Counted from the first letter of the stretch, positions 35,629-44,317 are shown. The stretch: 64,000 bases of DNA from Beijerinckiaceae bacterium (GCA_009773635.1 WSYC01000005.1:1-64000); one strand, 5' to 3'. Translations and numbers: made by a program. Notes: generated from the sequence alone by a model not told the origin.

Positions 35629-36314
35629 GCCACGAGGACACGAGGCGCGAGGAGGGGTTCCTGTCACGCTGGTCGAAGCGCAAACGCGCCGGTGTTGCCG
35701 AGGAGGCGGCCGCATCGTCGCCAGCCCTTGTCGAGGGCGCGCCGGCTGCGCCACCCGCCGTTGAGCCCGAGCGGGAGTTCGATCTCGCTTCGCTGCCCTC
35801 GCTCGACGAGCTGACGGGGGCCAGCGATATCAGCGTGTTCCTGCAGAAGGGCGTGCCGGAGGCGTTGAAGAACGCGGCCTTGCGCAAAGCCTGGGTTCTT
35901 GATCCCATGATCAAGAATCATATTGAGCCGGTGGAATGCGGCTGGGATTTCAACGATCCCACATCCATGGCCGGGTTCGGCCCGCTCGATGCGGATACCG
36001 ATGCCGCTGCCATGCTGCGCCAGATCATGGGCGAGAAGGAGCCGGTCGCTGCCGGAACGGATGCGGCCGAGCCCGCACACCCGGCCCATGCCGATCCAGC
36101 GGATGTCGAGGCGGGCACGGTCGGCACGCCAGACAAGCGCGTCGCGGGGGATGACGCGGATGCCGATAATCCGCCACATGCGCTGTCCTTGCCCTCCGAG
36201 GCCACTGCGATGCCCTTGTCTGTGTCATCGGATGCGGATGAAGCCGTCCAGACCAGCGCGGCGACGCTCCCGCCAATGCGCAAACGGCGGCACGGCGGCG
36301 CGGTGCCCGGCTAG
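35625..36314 (+). CDS. DUF3306 family protein
   Basis: A 229-residue protein of the DUF3306 type. The conserved part is the N-terminal half: EEGFLSRWSKRKR, FDLASLPSLDELTGASDISVFLQKGVPEALKNAALRKAW and a WDFNDP motif. The C-terminal 90 residues are low-complexity, rich in Ala, Asp and Pro, and look disordered. Last gene of the accessory block before the HTH-TorD gene, from which a 115-bp promoter region separates it. Confidence 0.87.
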   Translation: MSHEDTRREEGFLSRWSKRKRAGVAEEAAASSPALVEGAPAAPPAVEPEREFDLASLPSLDELTGASDISVFLQKGVPEALKNAALRKAWVLDPMIKNHIEPVECGWDFNDPTSMAGFGPLDADTDAAAMLRQIMGEKEPVAAGTDAAEPAHPAHADPADVEAGTVGTPDKRVAGDDADADNPPHALSLPSEATAMPLSVSSDADEAVQTSAATLPPMRKRRHGGAVPG

Positions 36315-36346
36315 GGGCAGATTTCCGTTGAAGCCCTAAATTCCTC

Positions 36347-36374
36347 TTGCAACCCCATAGGGCTGCCCTATAGT
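36347..36374 (+). promoter_or_regulatory. candidate sigma-70-type promoter of the HTH-TorD/fdh operon
   Basis: TTGCAA (36347-36352) and TATAGT (36369-36374) are separated by 16 bp, a good -35/-10 pair in the gap before the HTH-TorD gene. It would drive the HTH-TorD, Tat peptide, fdhA, fdhB and fdhC genes as one transcript ending at the terminator at 42154. Confidence 0.5.
36357..36371. promoter_or_regulatory. palindromic operator candidate overlapping the fdh promoter
   Basis: ATAGGGCTGCCCTAT is a perfect inverted repeat (7-bp arms, 1-bp centre) that fills the spacer and enters the -10 box. Its place fits a repressor site; the HTH domain encoded immediately downstream is the obvious candidate binder. 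Confidence 0.5.
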
Positions 36375-36429
36375 TTCGAACTGTTGTAATTCAAAAGACA
36401 GCGATAATGCTGCTTTGACGGGAATCGGG

Positions 36430-37260
36430 ATGAGAGACGCAGGGCTGCAACACGCTATCCGGGCTGTTGGTGGTATTTCCGCGCTTTCGCGTGTGCTCGG
36501 CATTGCGCAGCCTTCCGTTTCGATCTGGACCAAGGTTCCTGCGGAGCGGGTTCTGGCGGTCGAATCGGCGACATCTGTCCCGCGCTCGGTGCTCCGGCCC
36601 GATCTCTACCCCGCCGGTGATGAGGCCGGGTTGCCGCTTGATCCGGTCGACGAGGTGCGCGCGCGGCTCTACATCCTGTTGTCGCGTCTTGTTCTCAAGG
36701 TGCCGGACGAGCGTCTGCTGATCGATCTGCGCCGTCTTGCCGGCGATGACAGCGCGCTCGGGCAGGCGATCATCGAGCTTGCTGAAAACGCGGATGTGCC
36801 CGGTGCCGAGAAAATCGCCCGCGAGCATTTCAATCTTTTCATCGGGGTCGGGCGCGGCGAGCTGCTGCCCTATGCTTCCTATTACCTCACGGGCTTCCTC
36901 TACGAGCGGCCGCTGGTGCGGGTGCGTCAGGACATGAAGCGCATCGGGATCGAGCGCGGCGAAGGACTGAGCGAGCCCGAGGATCACATCGGCTTCCTGC
37001 TGGAATCGATGGCGGGGTTGATCACCCGGAAGTTCGCGGCGGAGCCATCAGAGGAAAAGCGGTTTTTCACCCGCCACATCGAGCCTTGGGCGGAGCGGTT
37101 CTTCGAGGATTTGACCAAGGCCGAGGCGGCAGGGTTCTACCGCGCCGTCGGGCAATTGGGGCAGGAATTCATGCGGATCGAGCGCGAGGCTTTCGCGCTT
37201 GAGACCGAGCTGGATGAGGACGCGGAAGCGTCGACGGAAAAAGAGGGAGAAACGGCATGA
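36430..37260 (+). CDS. HTH (YdaS/Cro-like) - TorD chaperone fusion protein
   Basis: A 276-residue fusion. Residues 1-55 form a Cro/YdaS-type helix-turn-helix (GLQHAIRAVGGISALSRVLGIAQPSVSIWTKVPAERVLAVE). Residues about 75-250 are a TorD/DmsD-family domain (DEVRARLYILLSRLVLKVPDERLL, GRGELLPYASYYLTGFLYERPL, EDHIGFLLESMAGLI), which in the family binds apo-molybdoenzymes and their Tat signals. The last 20 residues are acidic. I start at the ATG at 36430 rather than the TTG at 36415. The stop overlaps the Tat peptide gene by 4 bp. It probably serves FdhA as chaperone and may repress its own operon when unoccupied (inference). Confidence 0.85.
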   Translation: MRDAGLQHAIRAVGGISALSRVLGIAQPSVSIWTKVPAERVLAVESATSVPRSVLRPDLYPAGDEAGLPLDPVDEVRARLYILLSRLVLKVPDERLLIDLRRLAGDDSALGQAIIELAENADVPGAEKIAREHFNLFIGVGRGELLPYASYYLTGFLYERPLVRVRQDMKRIGIERGEGLSEPEDHIGFLLESMAGLITRKFAAEPSEEKRFFTRHIEPWAERFFEDLTKAEAAGFYRAVGQLGQEFMRIEREAFALETELDEDAEASTEKEGETA

Positions 37261-37469
37261 GCACGAAGACAGACGAGCCGCGCACGGGCGTAGACGCCTC
37301 GCGTCGCACCTTCCTCCGGGCCGGCCTCGCCGGGGCTTCGGTAGCCGCAGCGGCGACCGGTGCTGCCGTGACGCCGGTGCAGGCTGCCGAGAGCGACGCC
37401 GACAAGAAAAAGGCGCGCTACAAGGAAACCGACCACGTCAAGAAATACTACGCGACCAACCGTTACTGA
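37257..37469 (+). CDS. formate dehydrogenase region Tat-signal small protein
   Basis: A 70-residue protein with a twin-arginine signal (SRRTFLRAGLAGASVAAAA, Ala-x-Ala cleavage near VQAAE) and a short charged tail ending HVKKYYATNRY. This matches the small Tat-target protein (about 65-70 residues) found just before fdhA in many proteobacterial formate dehydrogenase operons. It overlaps the TorD gene by 4 bp and is 10 bp before fdhA. Its function is not known. Confidence 0.88.
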   Translation: MSTKTDEPRTGVDASRRTFLRAGLAGASVAAAATGAAVTPVQAAESDADKKKARYKETDHVKKYYATNRY

Positions 37470-37479
37470 GGGAAACGCC

Positions 37480-40426
37480 ATGCTGATCAAGCGTAGGGAA
37501 AACAACACCAAGGACGGGCTCGCGGCGCGCGGGTTGCTGGCGCAGAGCCTCGCGTCCACCGGCGCGGAGCGGCTCGACCGCCGCGCGTTTCTGCGGCGCT
37601 CCGGCCTCGCGGCAGGCGGGCTTGCCGCCATCGGCTCGCTCGGGCTGAGTTCGGTGCGCGAGGCGAAAGAAGAACATCTGCACGCATTGCTCCGTCGGCT
37701 GCACGGTGACGGCGGAAGTGCAGGAAGGCGTCTGGGTCGGGCAGGAGCCGTCCTGGGACAGCCCGATCAACCGCGGCACGCATTGCGCCAAGGGCGCGTC
37801 GGTGCGCGAGCTGGTCAAGGGCGAGCGTCGCCTGAAATACCCGATGAAGCTCGTCAACGGTGAGTGGACCCGGATTTCCTGGGATGTCGCCTTCGATGAA
37901 ATCTCGAAGAAGATGCTGGAAATCCGCGCAAAGTCCGGGCCGGAATCGGTGTGGTTCCTCGGTTCGGCGAAATTCTCGAACGAGGGTGCCTATCTTTTCC
38001 GCAAGTTCGCGGCCTATTGGGGCACCAACAACGTCGATCATCAGGCGCGTATCTGCCACTCGACCACGGTCGCGGGCGTCGCGAACACCTGGGGCTATGG
38101 CGCGCAGACGAACTCCTACAACGATATCCGCAATTCCAAGACCATGATCATCATGGGCGGCAACCCCGCGGAAGCGCATCCGGTTTCGCTCCAGCACGTG
38201 CTCTCCGGCAAGGAGATCAACCGCGCGAACCTGATCGTCATCGATCCGCGCATGACCCGTACCGCCGCGCATGCGACCGAATACGTCCGCATGCGGCCAG
38301 GCACGGATATCCCGGTGATCTGGGGCATGCTGCACCACATCTTCAAGAACGGCTGGGAGGACAAGGCCTTCATCCAGCAGCGTGTCTACGGCATGGACAT
38401 GGTGAGAAAAGAGGTCGAGAAGTGGACCCCGGCCGAAGTCGAGCGCGTCACCGGCATCCCGGGCGCGCAGCTTGAGAAGGTCGCCAAGACGTTTGCCACC
38501 GAGAAGCCCTCGACGCTGATCTGGTGCATGGGCGCGACGCAGAAGACCGTCGGCACCGCCAACGTGCGCGCGTTCTGCACGCTGCTGCTGGCCACCGGCA
38601 ACGTCGGCGCGCCGGGCACGGGCGCAAACATCTTCCGCGGCCATTGCAACGTGCAGGGTGCAACGGATCTGGGTGTCGATATCGGTACGCTGCCGCTCTA
38701 TTACGGCCTCGACGATGGTGCCTGGAAGCATTGGGCCCGCGTCTGGGAAACCGATTTTGACTGGTTCAAGAGCCGGTTCGACACCACCAAGGCGCCGGAC
38801 GGCAAGGACATCTCGATGATGGGAGTGCCCGGCATTCCCTCGACGCGCTGGTTCGATGCCGTCACCCTGCCGAAGGATCAGGTCGCCCAGCGCGATAACC
38901 TGAAGGGCGTGTTCGTGATGGGCCATGGCGGCAACTCCATCCCGCGCATGCCGGAAATGACCAAGGGCCTCGAAGCGCTCGAACTGATGGTCGTGTGCGA
39001 TCCGCACCCGACGACCTTCGCGCACATCTCGAACCGCAAGAACGGCACCTACCTCCTGCCGATGTCGACGCAGTTCGAATGCTCGGGCTCGCGCACGGCG
39101 TCGAACCGCTCGCTCCAGTGGGGCGAGAAGGTTGTCGAGCCCATCTTCGAGAGCGCGAACGATTACTGGGTGATGCACACCTTCGCGCAGAAACTCGGTT
39201 TCGCCGACAAGATGTTCAAGAACATCACGATGGTGAAGGGCAAGTTCGGCATGGAGCCGGAGGCGGAATCCGTGCTGCGCGAGATCAATCGCGGCGGCTG
39301 GTCGACGGGCTATTGCGGCCAGTCGCCCGAGCGCCTCAAGGCGCACATGAAGAACCAGGACAAGTTTGATCTGGTGACGCTGCGTGCGCCCAAGGATGCC
39401 CCGGCGGAAGTTGCCGGTGATTACTATGGCCTGCCCTGGCCGTGCTGGGGCACGCCGGAGTATCGCCACCCCGGCACGCACCAGCTTTACAACACCAACC
39501 TGCACGTCAAGGACGGCGGCGGCACCTTCCGCGCCCGCTTCGGCGTGGAATACGACGAGCCGCAGGCCGATGGCACGAAGAAGAAGATCAACCTCCTCGC
39601 CGAAGGTTCCTTCTCCAAGGATTCCGAACTCAAGGACGGCTACCCGCAGTTCACCTACGGCGTGCTCAAGAAGCTTGGCTGGGACAAGGATCTTACCGAG
39701 GCTGAAAAGGGCGTGATCGAGAAGATCGGCGGCAACGCGCCTGATGGCGTGTCGTGGGCGATTGATCTCTCGGGCGGCATCCAGCGCGTTGCGCTCGAAC
39801 ATGGCTGCATCCCGTTCGGCAACGGCAAGGCGCGCGTCAATGCCTGGCAGTTGCCGGACCCGGTGCCTGTCCATCGCGAGCCGATCTACACCCCGCGCAC
39901 CGATCTCGTCGCGCAATACCCGACGCGGCCGGACTACAAGCACTTCCGCCTGCCGAACATCGGCTTCACCGTGCAGAAGGCGGCCGTGGACAAGGGAATC
40001 GCGAAGGAATTCCCGATCATCCTCTCCTCCGGTCGTCTGGTCGAATACGAGGGGGGCGGCGAGGAAACCCGCTCGAACCCCTGGCTTGCCGAACTCCAGC
40101 AGGACATGTTCGTCGAGATCAGCCCGGCGGATGCTGCGGATCGCGGCATCAAGGATGGTGGCTGGGTCTGGGTCACCGGCCCGGAGAACGGCTCGAAGGC
40201 GCGCATGAAGGCGCTCGTCACCGAGCGTGTCGGCAAGGGTGTCGCCTGGATGCCGTTCCACTTCGGTGGCTGGTTCATGGGCGAGGATCAGCGCTCGAAA
40301 TATCCGAAGGGCGCGGATCCGTTCGTGCTCGGTGAAAGCGTCAATACGATCACGACCTATGGCTACGACCCCGTGACCGGGATGCACGAAGGCAAGGTCA
40401 CGCTTTGCCAGATCCGCGCAGCGTAA
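37480..40426 (+). pseudogene. fdhA: formate dehydrogenase alpha (molybdopterin) subunit, frameshifted near the N-terminus
   Basis: The catalytic subunit of a membrane-bound, Tat-exported formate dehydrogenase. The first frame encodes MLIKRRENNTKDG and the Tat signal DRRAFLRRSGLAAGG up to SVREAK (about 37670). The remaining 2.7 kb is in another frame: the [4Fe-4S] motif ICTHCSVGC, then WDSPINRGTHCAKGAS, the active-site cysteine in ARICHSTTVAGVANTWG (Cys, not Sec), and molybdopterin-binding regions to the end. Around 10-15 residues normally lie between the Tat region and KKNICTHC, so a short frame-breaking deletion is indicated. The later ATG at 37706 would give a protein without signal or cluster. 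The long clean reading frame and intact fdhB/C suggest a sequence error is at least as likely as a real mutation. Confidence 0.85.
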
Positions 40427-40438
40427 GGAGCAACACAC

Positions 40439-41035
40439 ATGGCCCGTATGAAATTCCTGTGCGACGCGGATCGCTGCATCGAGTGCAACGCCTGCGTCAC
40501 CGCCTGCAAGAACGAGCATGAAGTGCCGTGGGGCATCAACCGCCGCCGCGTCGTCACGCTCAACGACGGCAAGCCGGGCGAACGCTCGGTCTCGATGGCC
40601 TGCATGCACTGCACCGATGCGCCCTGCGCCTCGGTGTGCCCGGTGAGTTGCTTCTACACCACGGCGGATGCGGTGGTGTTGCACTCCAAGGACCTGTGCA
40701 TCGGTTGCGGCTACTGCTTCTACGCCTGCCCGTTCGGCGCACCGCAATATCCCAAGACCGGCAACTTCGGCTCGCGCGGCAAGATGGACAAGTGCACCTA
40801 TTGCGCCGGCGGCCCGGAGGACGACAACAGCCAGGCTGAACTCGACAAATACGGCCGTAACCGTCTTGCCGAGGGCAAACTGCCGCTCTGCGCCGAGATG
40901 TGCTCGACCAAGGCGTTGCTTGCCGGTGATGGCGATATCATCGCCTCCATCTACAAGGAACGCGTTGCCAAGCGCGGCTATGGCTCCGGTGCCTGGGGCT
41001 GGAAGGTCGCCTACAAGGAGACGATCGCGATCTGA
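40439..41035 (+). CDS. fdhB: formate dehydrogenase iron-sulfur (beta) subunit
   Basis: A 198-residue electron-transfer subunit with four [4Fe-4S] motifs: CIECNACVTACK, CMHCTDAPCASVC, CIGCGYCFYACP and a final set using CTYC and CAEMC. It conducts electrons from FdhA to the cytochrome b subunit. AAGGAG precedes the ATG 12 bp after fdhA. The length and absence of a long C-terminal membrane helix fit the Fdh3 type of alphaproteobacteria. Confidence 0.94.
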   Translation: MARMKFLCDADRCIECNACVTACKNEHEVPWGINRRRVVTLNDGKPGERSVSMACMHCTDAPCASVCPVSCFYTTADAVVLHSKDLCIGCGYCFYACPFGAPQYPKTGNFGSRGKMDKCTYCAGGPEDDNSQAELDKYGRNRLAEGKLPLCAEMCSTKALLAGDGDIIASIYKERVAKRGYGSGAWGWKVAYKETIAI

Positions 41036-41116
41036 TTTTTCAGGTCTTCGCTTCGTCGCGCGGGCGGCCTGTGCTGCCCGCAACCCGCCAACACTGAGAA
41101 GAAAAGGGAGGCCGAC

Positions 41117-42130
41117 ATGACTTCGATGCTCTCCAAAGTGATACGGACAGGACTTCTCTCGCTGGTTTTCGGGCTTTTCGTGGTGGCCATGCCAGCCTCC
41201 GCGCAACAGCCTTCAAGCGTCAATCCCACAGCGCAATCGGTGAAGGAAGCGCAGCTTCTCGACGCGCTCAAGCCGGGCCAGTCGCTGGCCGGACGAGTTT
41301 CCATCCCGAACAAGGATGCGGCGAACCTCATCCAGCCGGGACGTGACTGGCGCGCCTTCAATCAGGAAACACTGCCGCGCATCGGCACGATCGCCATCCT
41401 CGGCGTGCTCGCCCTGCTGGTGCTGTTCTACCTCGTTCGTGGCAAGATCCGGATCGACGCCGGCCCGTCACAGATGCGGATCACGCGCTTCGGCTCGGTA
41501 GATCGCTTCGTCCACTGGCTGACGGCGACGAGCTTCATCGCGCTGGCGATCACCGGCGCGAATGTCACCTTCGGCAAATCCGTGCTGATGCCCATGATGG
41601 GACCTGAAGCTTTTTCGGCCTGGTCTGGCATGGCCAAGCTGATCCACAACTACGTCGGCTTCGCCTTCATGGCCGGTGTGGCGCTCACCTTCCTGATCTG
41701 GGTGAAGGACAATATCCCCGGCGCTACGGACCTTAAGTGGATTCTGGTGGGTGGCGGGCTCCTGTCGAAGGGCACGCATCCGCCAGCCAAACGCTTCAAC
41801 GGCGGCCAGAAGATCGTGTTCTGGAGCGTGGTTCTCGGCGGCGCCTTCCTGTCGCTCTCGGGCTGGCATCTGCTGTTCCCGACGGCTGAGGGCATGGCGG
41901 AAGCCCAGTGGCATGCAACATTGCATGGCACGGTCGCTTTCGTGATGACCGCCCTCATCATTGGCCATATCTATATCGGCTCGGTTGGCATGGAAGGCGC
42001 GTTTGACGCGATGGCTTCCGGCGAGGTCGACCTCAACTGGGCCAAGGAGCATCATTCGCTCTGGGTCAAGGAAGAGATGGAGCGCAAGTCTGGCTCGCGC
42101 ATTTCCGGAGCGGCGCAACCTGCCGAATGA
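41117..42130 (+). CDS. fdhC: formate dehydrogenase cytochrome b556 (gamma) subunit
   Basis: A 337-residue membrane subunit. A cleavable signal (LLSLVFGLFVVAMPASAQQ) precedes a periplasmic stretch, a first membrane segment (TIAILGVLALLVLFYLV), and then four cytochrome b segments with histidines in FVHWLTATSFIAL, HNYVGFAFMAG, GWHLLF and TLHGTVAFVMTALIIGHIYIG. It anchors the enzyme and passes electrons to quinone. GGGAGG lies before the start. It is the last gene before a strong terminator. Confidence 0.92.
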   Translation: MTSMLSKVIRTGLLSLVFGLFVVAMPASAQQPSSVNPTAQSVKEAQLLDALKPGQSLAGRVSIPNKDAANLIQPGRDWRAFNQETLPRIGTIAILGVLALLVLFYLVRGKIRIDAGPSQMRITRFGSVDRFVHWLTATSFIALAITGANVTFGKSVLMPMMGPEAFSAWSGMAKLIHNYVGFAFMAGVALTFLIWVKDNIPGATDLKWILVGGGLLSKGTHPPAKRFNGGQKIVFWSVVLGGAFLSLSGWHLLFPTAEGMAEAQWHATLHGTVAFVMTALIIGHIYIGSVGMEGAFDAMASGEVDLNWAKEHHSLWVKEEMERKSGSRISGAAQPAE

Positions 42131-42153
42131 CGGTGCCGGAAAGACACTGTAGG

Positions 42154-42177
42154 AAGGGCGCCGCCGGCGCCCTTTTT
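42154..42177 (+). terminator. rho-independent terminator after the fdh operon
   Basis: AAGGGCGCC-GCC-GGCGCCCTT is a perfect 9-bp stem with a 3-base loop, followed by TTT. It lies 24 bp after the fdhC stop and before mobB, separating the dehydrogenase operon from the cofactor genes. Confidence 0.88.
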
Positions 42178-42216
42178 GCGTCGCATATCCGGTTGAGTAC
42201 ATAGGGAAGTGACGAC

Positions 42217-42729
42217 ATGCGGATCATCGGCCTTGTCGGGTGGAGTGGCGCGGGCAAGACGACGCTGATCACACGGCTCATCCCGACGCTGATCGCACGC
42301 GGGCTCTCGGTATCAACGCTCAAGCATGCGCACCATCAGTTCGATGTCGATCACCCCGGCAAGGACAGCCATGAGCATCGGCTGGCAGGATCAACCGAAA
42401 CGCTGATCAGTTCCGGCCGGCGGTTCGCGCTCATGCACGAGTTGCGCGGCGCGCCGGAATGGCCGCTTCCGGCGCTGCTGGGCAAGCTCAGCCCGGTCGA
42501 TCTCGTGTTGATTGAGGGTTTTAAGCGCGAAAAGCACCCCAAGATCGAAATTTACCGGGCCGAGAATGCCAAGTCGCCGCTGCACCCGGCTGACCCGATG
42601 ATCCGCGCGATCGCGACCGATCACGTTTTTCCGGGGATCAGTCTGCCGCAGGTAGGGCTTGACGAGATCGACGCGATTGCCAATCTCGCAATCACTCTCG
42701 CCATGCCCGTCGAGACGATCTTTCCCTGA
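42217..42729 (+). CDS. mobB: molybdopterin-guanine dinucleotide biosynthesis protein MobB
   Basis: A 170-residue P-loop protein that assists MobA in guanylating the molybdenum cofactor. The Walker A motif is GWSGAGKTTLI; the family motifs STLKHAHHQFDVDHPGKDSHEHRLAG and DLVLIEGFKREKHPKIEIYR follow. It is 24 bp before moeA and near fdhA, whose cofactor (bis-MGD) requires it. Confidence 0.93.
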   Translation: MRIIGLVGWSGAGKTTLITRLIPTLIARGLSVSTLKHAHHQFDVDHPGKDSHEHRLAGSTETLISSGRRFALMHELRGAPEWPLPALLGKLSPVDLVLIEGFKREKHPKIEIYRAENAKSPLHPADPMIRAIATDHVFPGISLPQVGLDEIDAIANLAITLAMPVETIFP

Positions 42730-42753
42730 TCGGGAGCAGCCAGCGGAGGCGCC

Positions 42754-44013
42754 GTGGCGCAACTTTCGGACGATTGCTTCGCTTTCGGCGGTGCGTTGCA
42801 GCGGCTGGATGCAGCGCTCGATGATCTTGCGACACGCCTTGTCCCGGTAGCCGCCGTGGAAACGCTTCCGGTCACGCAGGCGTTCGGCCGCATTCTGGCG
42901 GCTGATGTCGTATCCGTGCGCGCCGTGCCGGCTTTCGACAACTCCGCTGTCGATGGCTATGCAGTCCGACATGCCGATCTCGCGGGCGCGGGGGAGACGC
43001 GGCTTGGCGTCTGTGCGCGCGTGGCGGCGGGGGCACGCGCTGTCGCGCCGCTTATTCCCGGCCAGGCGGTACGGATTTTCACGGGCGCGCCAATGCCCGA
43101 TGGCGCGGATACCGTGTTCATGCAGGAGGATGTAACGGTCGAGGGCTCCGAGGTCTTCCTCCCGCAGGGACTCAAGCCGGGCGCCAACCGCCGTTTCGCC
43201 GGAGAGGATTTTGCTGTCGGCGATGTTGTTGTTGCCGCGGGAACGCGACTCCGGGCGCATCATGTCGCCGCCCTCTCGGCGATTGGCGCGGGTGTCGTTG
43301 CCGTCCGTCGCCCCCTGCGTGTCGCGGTGTTCTCGACCGGCGATGAGGTCGTTGATTCCGCAAGCGAACAATCGCTGCCGCCGGGAACGCAGTTCGACTC
43401 CAATCGGCCGATGCTGATCAGCCTGCTCGCCGCACGCGGAATGGCGGCGGTCGATCTTGGTATCCTGCCAGACAAGGCCGAAGTCATCGCGGCGGCGCTC
43501 GCCCGTGCTGCGCGGGACTGCGACGCGATTGTGACGAGCGGCGGCGTTTCCACCGGCGAGGAAGATCACGTCAAGGGCGCGGTGGAGCGGGCGGGGCGGC
43601 TCGATTTCTGGCGGCTGGCGATCAAGCCGGGACGGCCGATCGCGATGGGGACGATCGACGGCAAGAGTTTTCTCGGTATGCCCGGCAATCCGGCCGCAGT
43701 ATTTGTGACGTTTACCCGCTTTGTCGGTCCGGTGCTGGATATGCTCGCCGGCGCCCATCCCGCACGCCCCGCAGGCTTGCCGGTGATCTCGGGGTTCAAC
43801 TATCGCAAGAAAGAAGGTCGACGCGAATATGTCCGCGTTCGGCTCATGTTCGAGGGTGATCGCCCGATAGCGCAGCGTTTCGAGAAGGACGGTGCGGCGC
43901 TGATTTCGTCGCTGATCGCGTCGGACGGGCTTGTCGAACTTAGCGAGGATGTCGTCGAAGTCGCGCCCGGCGAGACCCTGCCGTTCCTCGCGTTCTCCGA
44001 GTTGATGGCTTAG
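42754..44013 (+). CDS. moeA: molybdopterin molybdenumtransferase MoeA
   Basis: A 419-residue MoeA, which inserts molybdate into adenylated molybdopterin. Motifs: PAFDNSAVDGYAVR, FTGAPMPDGADTVFMQED, VFSTGDEVV, TSGGVSTGEEDHVK, AIKPGRPIAMG and GMPGNPAAVFVTF. The start is a GTG with GGAGG upstream. It is the second gene of a mobB-moeA pair and ends at a bidirectional hairpin. Confidence 0.94.
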   Translation: MAQLSDDCFAFGGALQRLDAALDDLATRLVPVAAVETLPVTQAFGRILAADVVSVRAVPAFDNSAVDGYAVRHADLAGAGETRLGVCARVAAGARAVAPLIPGQAVRIFTGAPMPDGADTVFMQEDVTVEGSEVFLPQGLKPGANRRFAGEDFAVGDVVVAAGTRLRAHHVAALSAIGAGVVAVRRPLRVAVFSTGDEVVDSASEQSLPPGTQFDSNRPMLISLLAARGMAAVDLGILPDKAEVIAAALARAARDCDAIVTSGGVSTGEEDHVKGAVERAGRLDFWRLAIKPGRPIAMGTIDGKSFLGMPGNPAAVFVTFTRFVGPVLDMLAGAHPARPAGLPVISGFNYRKKEGRREYVRVRLMFEGDRPIAQRFEKDGAALISSLIASDGLVELSEDVVEVAPGETLPFLAFSELMA

Positions 44014-44077
44014 AGCATCCGCCCGCCAAGTGGATGCCGGTTGGTGGATAAAGCGGATGCGACAATAAGAAGATCTG

Positions 44078-44113
44078 AAACGCCTGCTGATCGGCTCAGA
44101 TCAGCAGACGTTT
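44078..44113. terminator. bidirectional hairpin terminator between moeA and a small ORF
   Basis: AACGCCTGCTGATC and GATCAGCAGACGTT form a 14-bp stem (one mismatch) around a 6-base loop, followed on the plus strand by T residues. The stop codon of the leftward 45-aa gene touches the hairpin, so it probably serves both convergent genes. Confidence 0.7.
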
Positions 44114-44250
44114 TAATGCGCGGTTCCGACGCGGGCGCCGGTGGTCGCGAATGCCTGATCGGCGGTCTTCTGGAAGCCCGAGTTCAGCACGACCGACGCG
44201 CCAACCGAGATGGCGATCAAGACGGCAACAGCCAGAACGAACGACTTCAT
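44113..44250 (-). CDS. 45-aa small membrane or secreted protein
   Basis: Not in the ORF track. Reading the minus strand from the ATG at 44250 gives a 45-residue protein: MKSFVLAVAVLIAISVGAS, a hydrophobic helix or signal, then NSGFQKTADQAFATTGARV and a stop at 44113. A good GGGGAAGGA site is upstream. I recall similar short proteins (MKS...VLA..., ending in a TTSGARV-like tail) in many Hyphomicrobiales, so it is probably a real conserved gene. It is single, between mobA and the terminator. Function unknown; it could be a small regulator of a membrane enzyme. Confidence 0.72.
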   Translation of the reverse strand: MKSFVLAVAVLIAISVGASVVLNSGFQKTADQAFATTGARVGTAH

Positions 44251-44317
44251 AGCCTAAATCCTTCCCCGAAATCCTGATGATCGGATCAGACGCCCGATTT
44301 CCTCCATGATAGAGGGC

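Noticed and set aside
37487-41206. 1239-aa reverse-strand ORF over the formate dehydrogenase genes
   Set aside because: It is antisense to fdhA/fdhB, whose translations carry clear iron-sulfur and active-site motifs. The reverse frame is arginine/histidine-rich without any domain, a usual GC-rich shadow.
44041-44277. 78-aa plus-strand ORF after moeA
   Set aside because: It runs through the terminator hairpin and is antisense to the better-supported 45-aa gene with a strong ribosome binding site.
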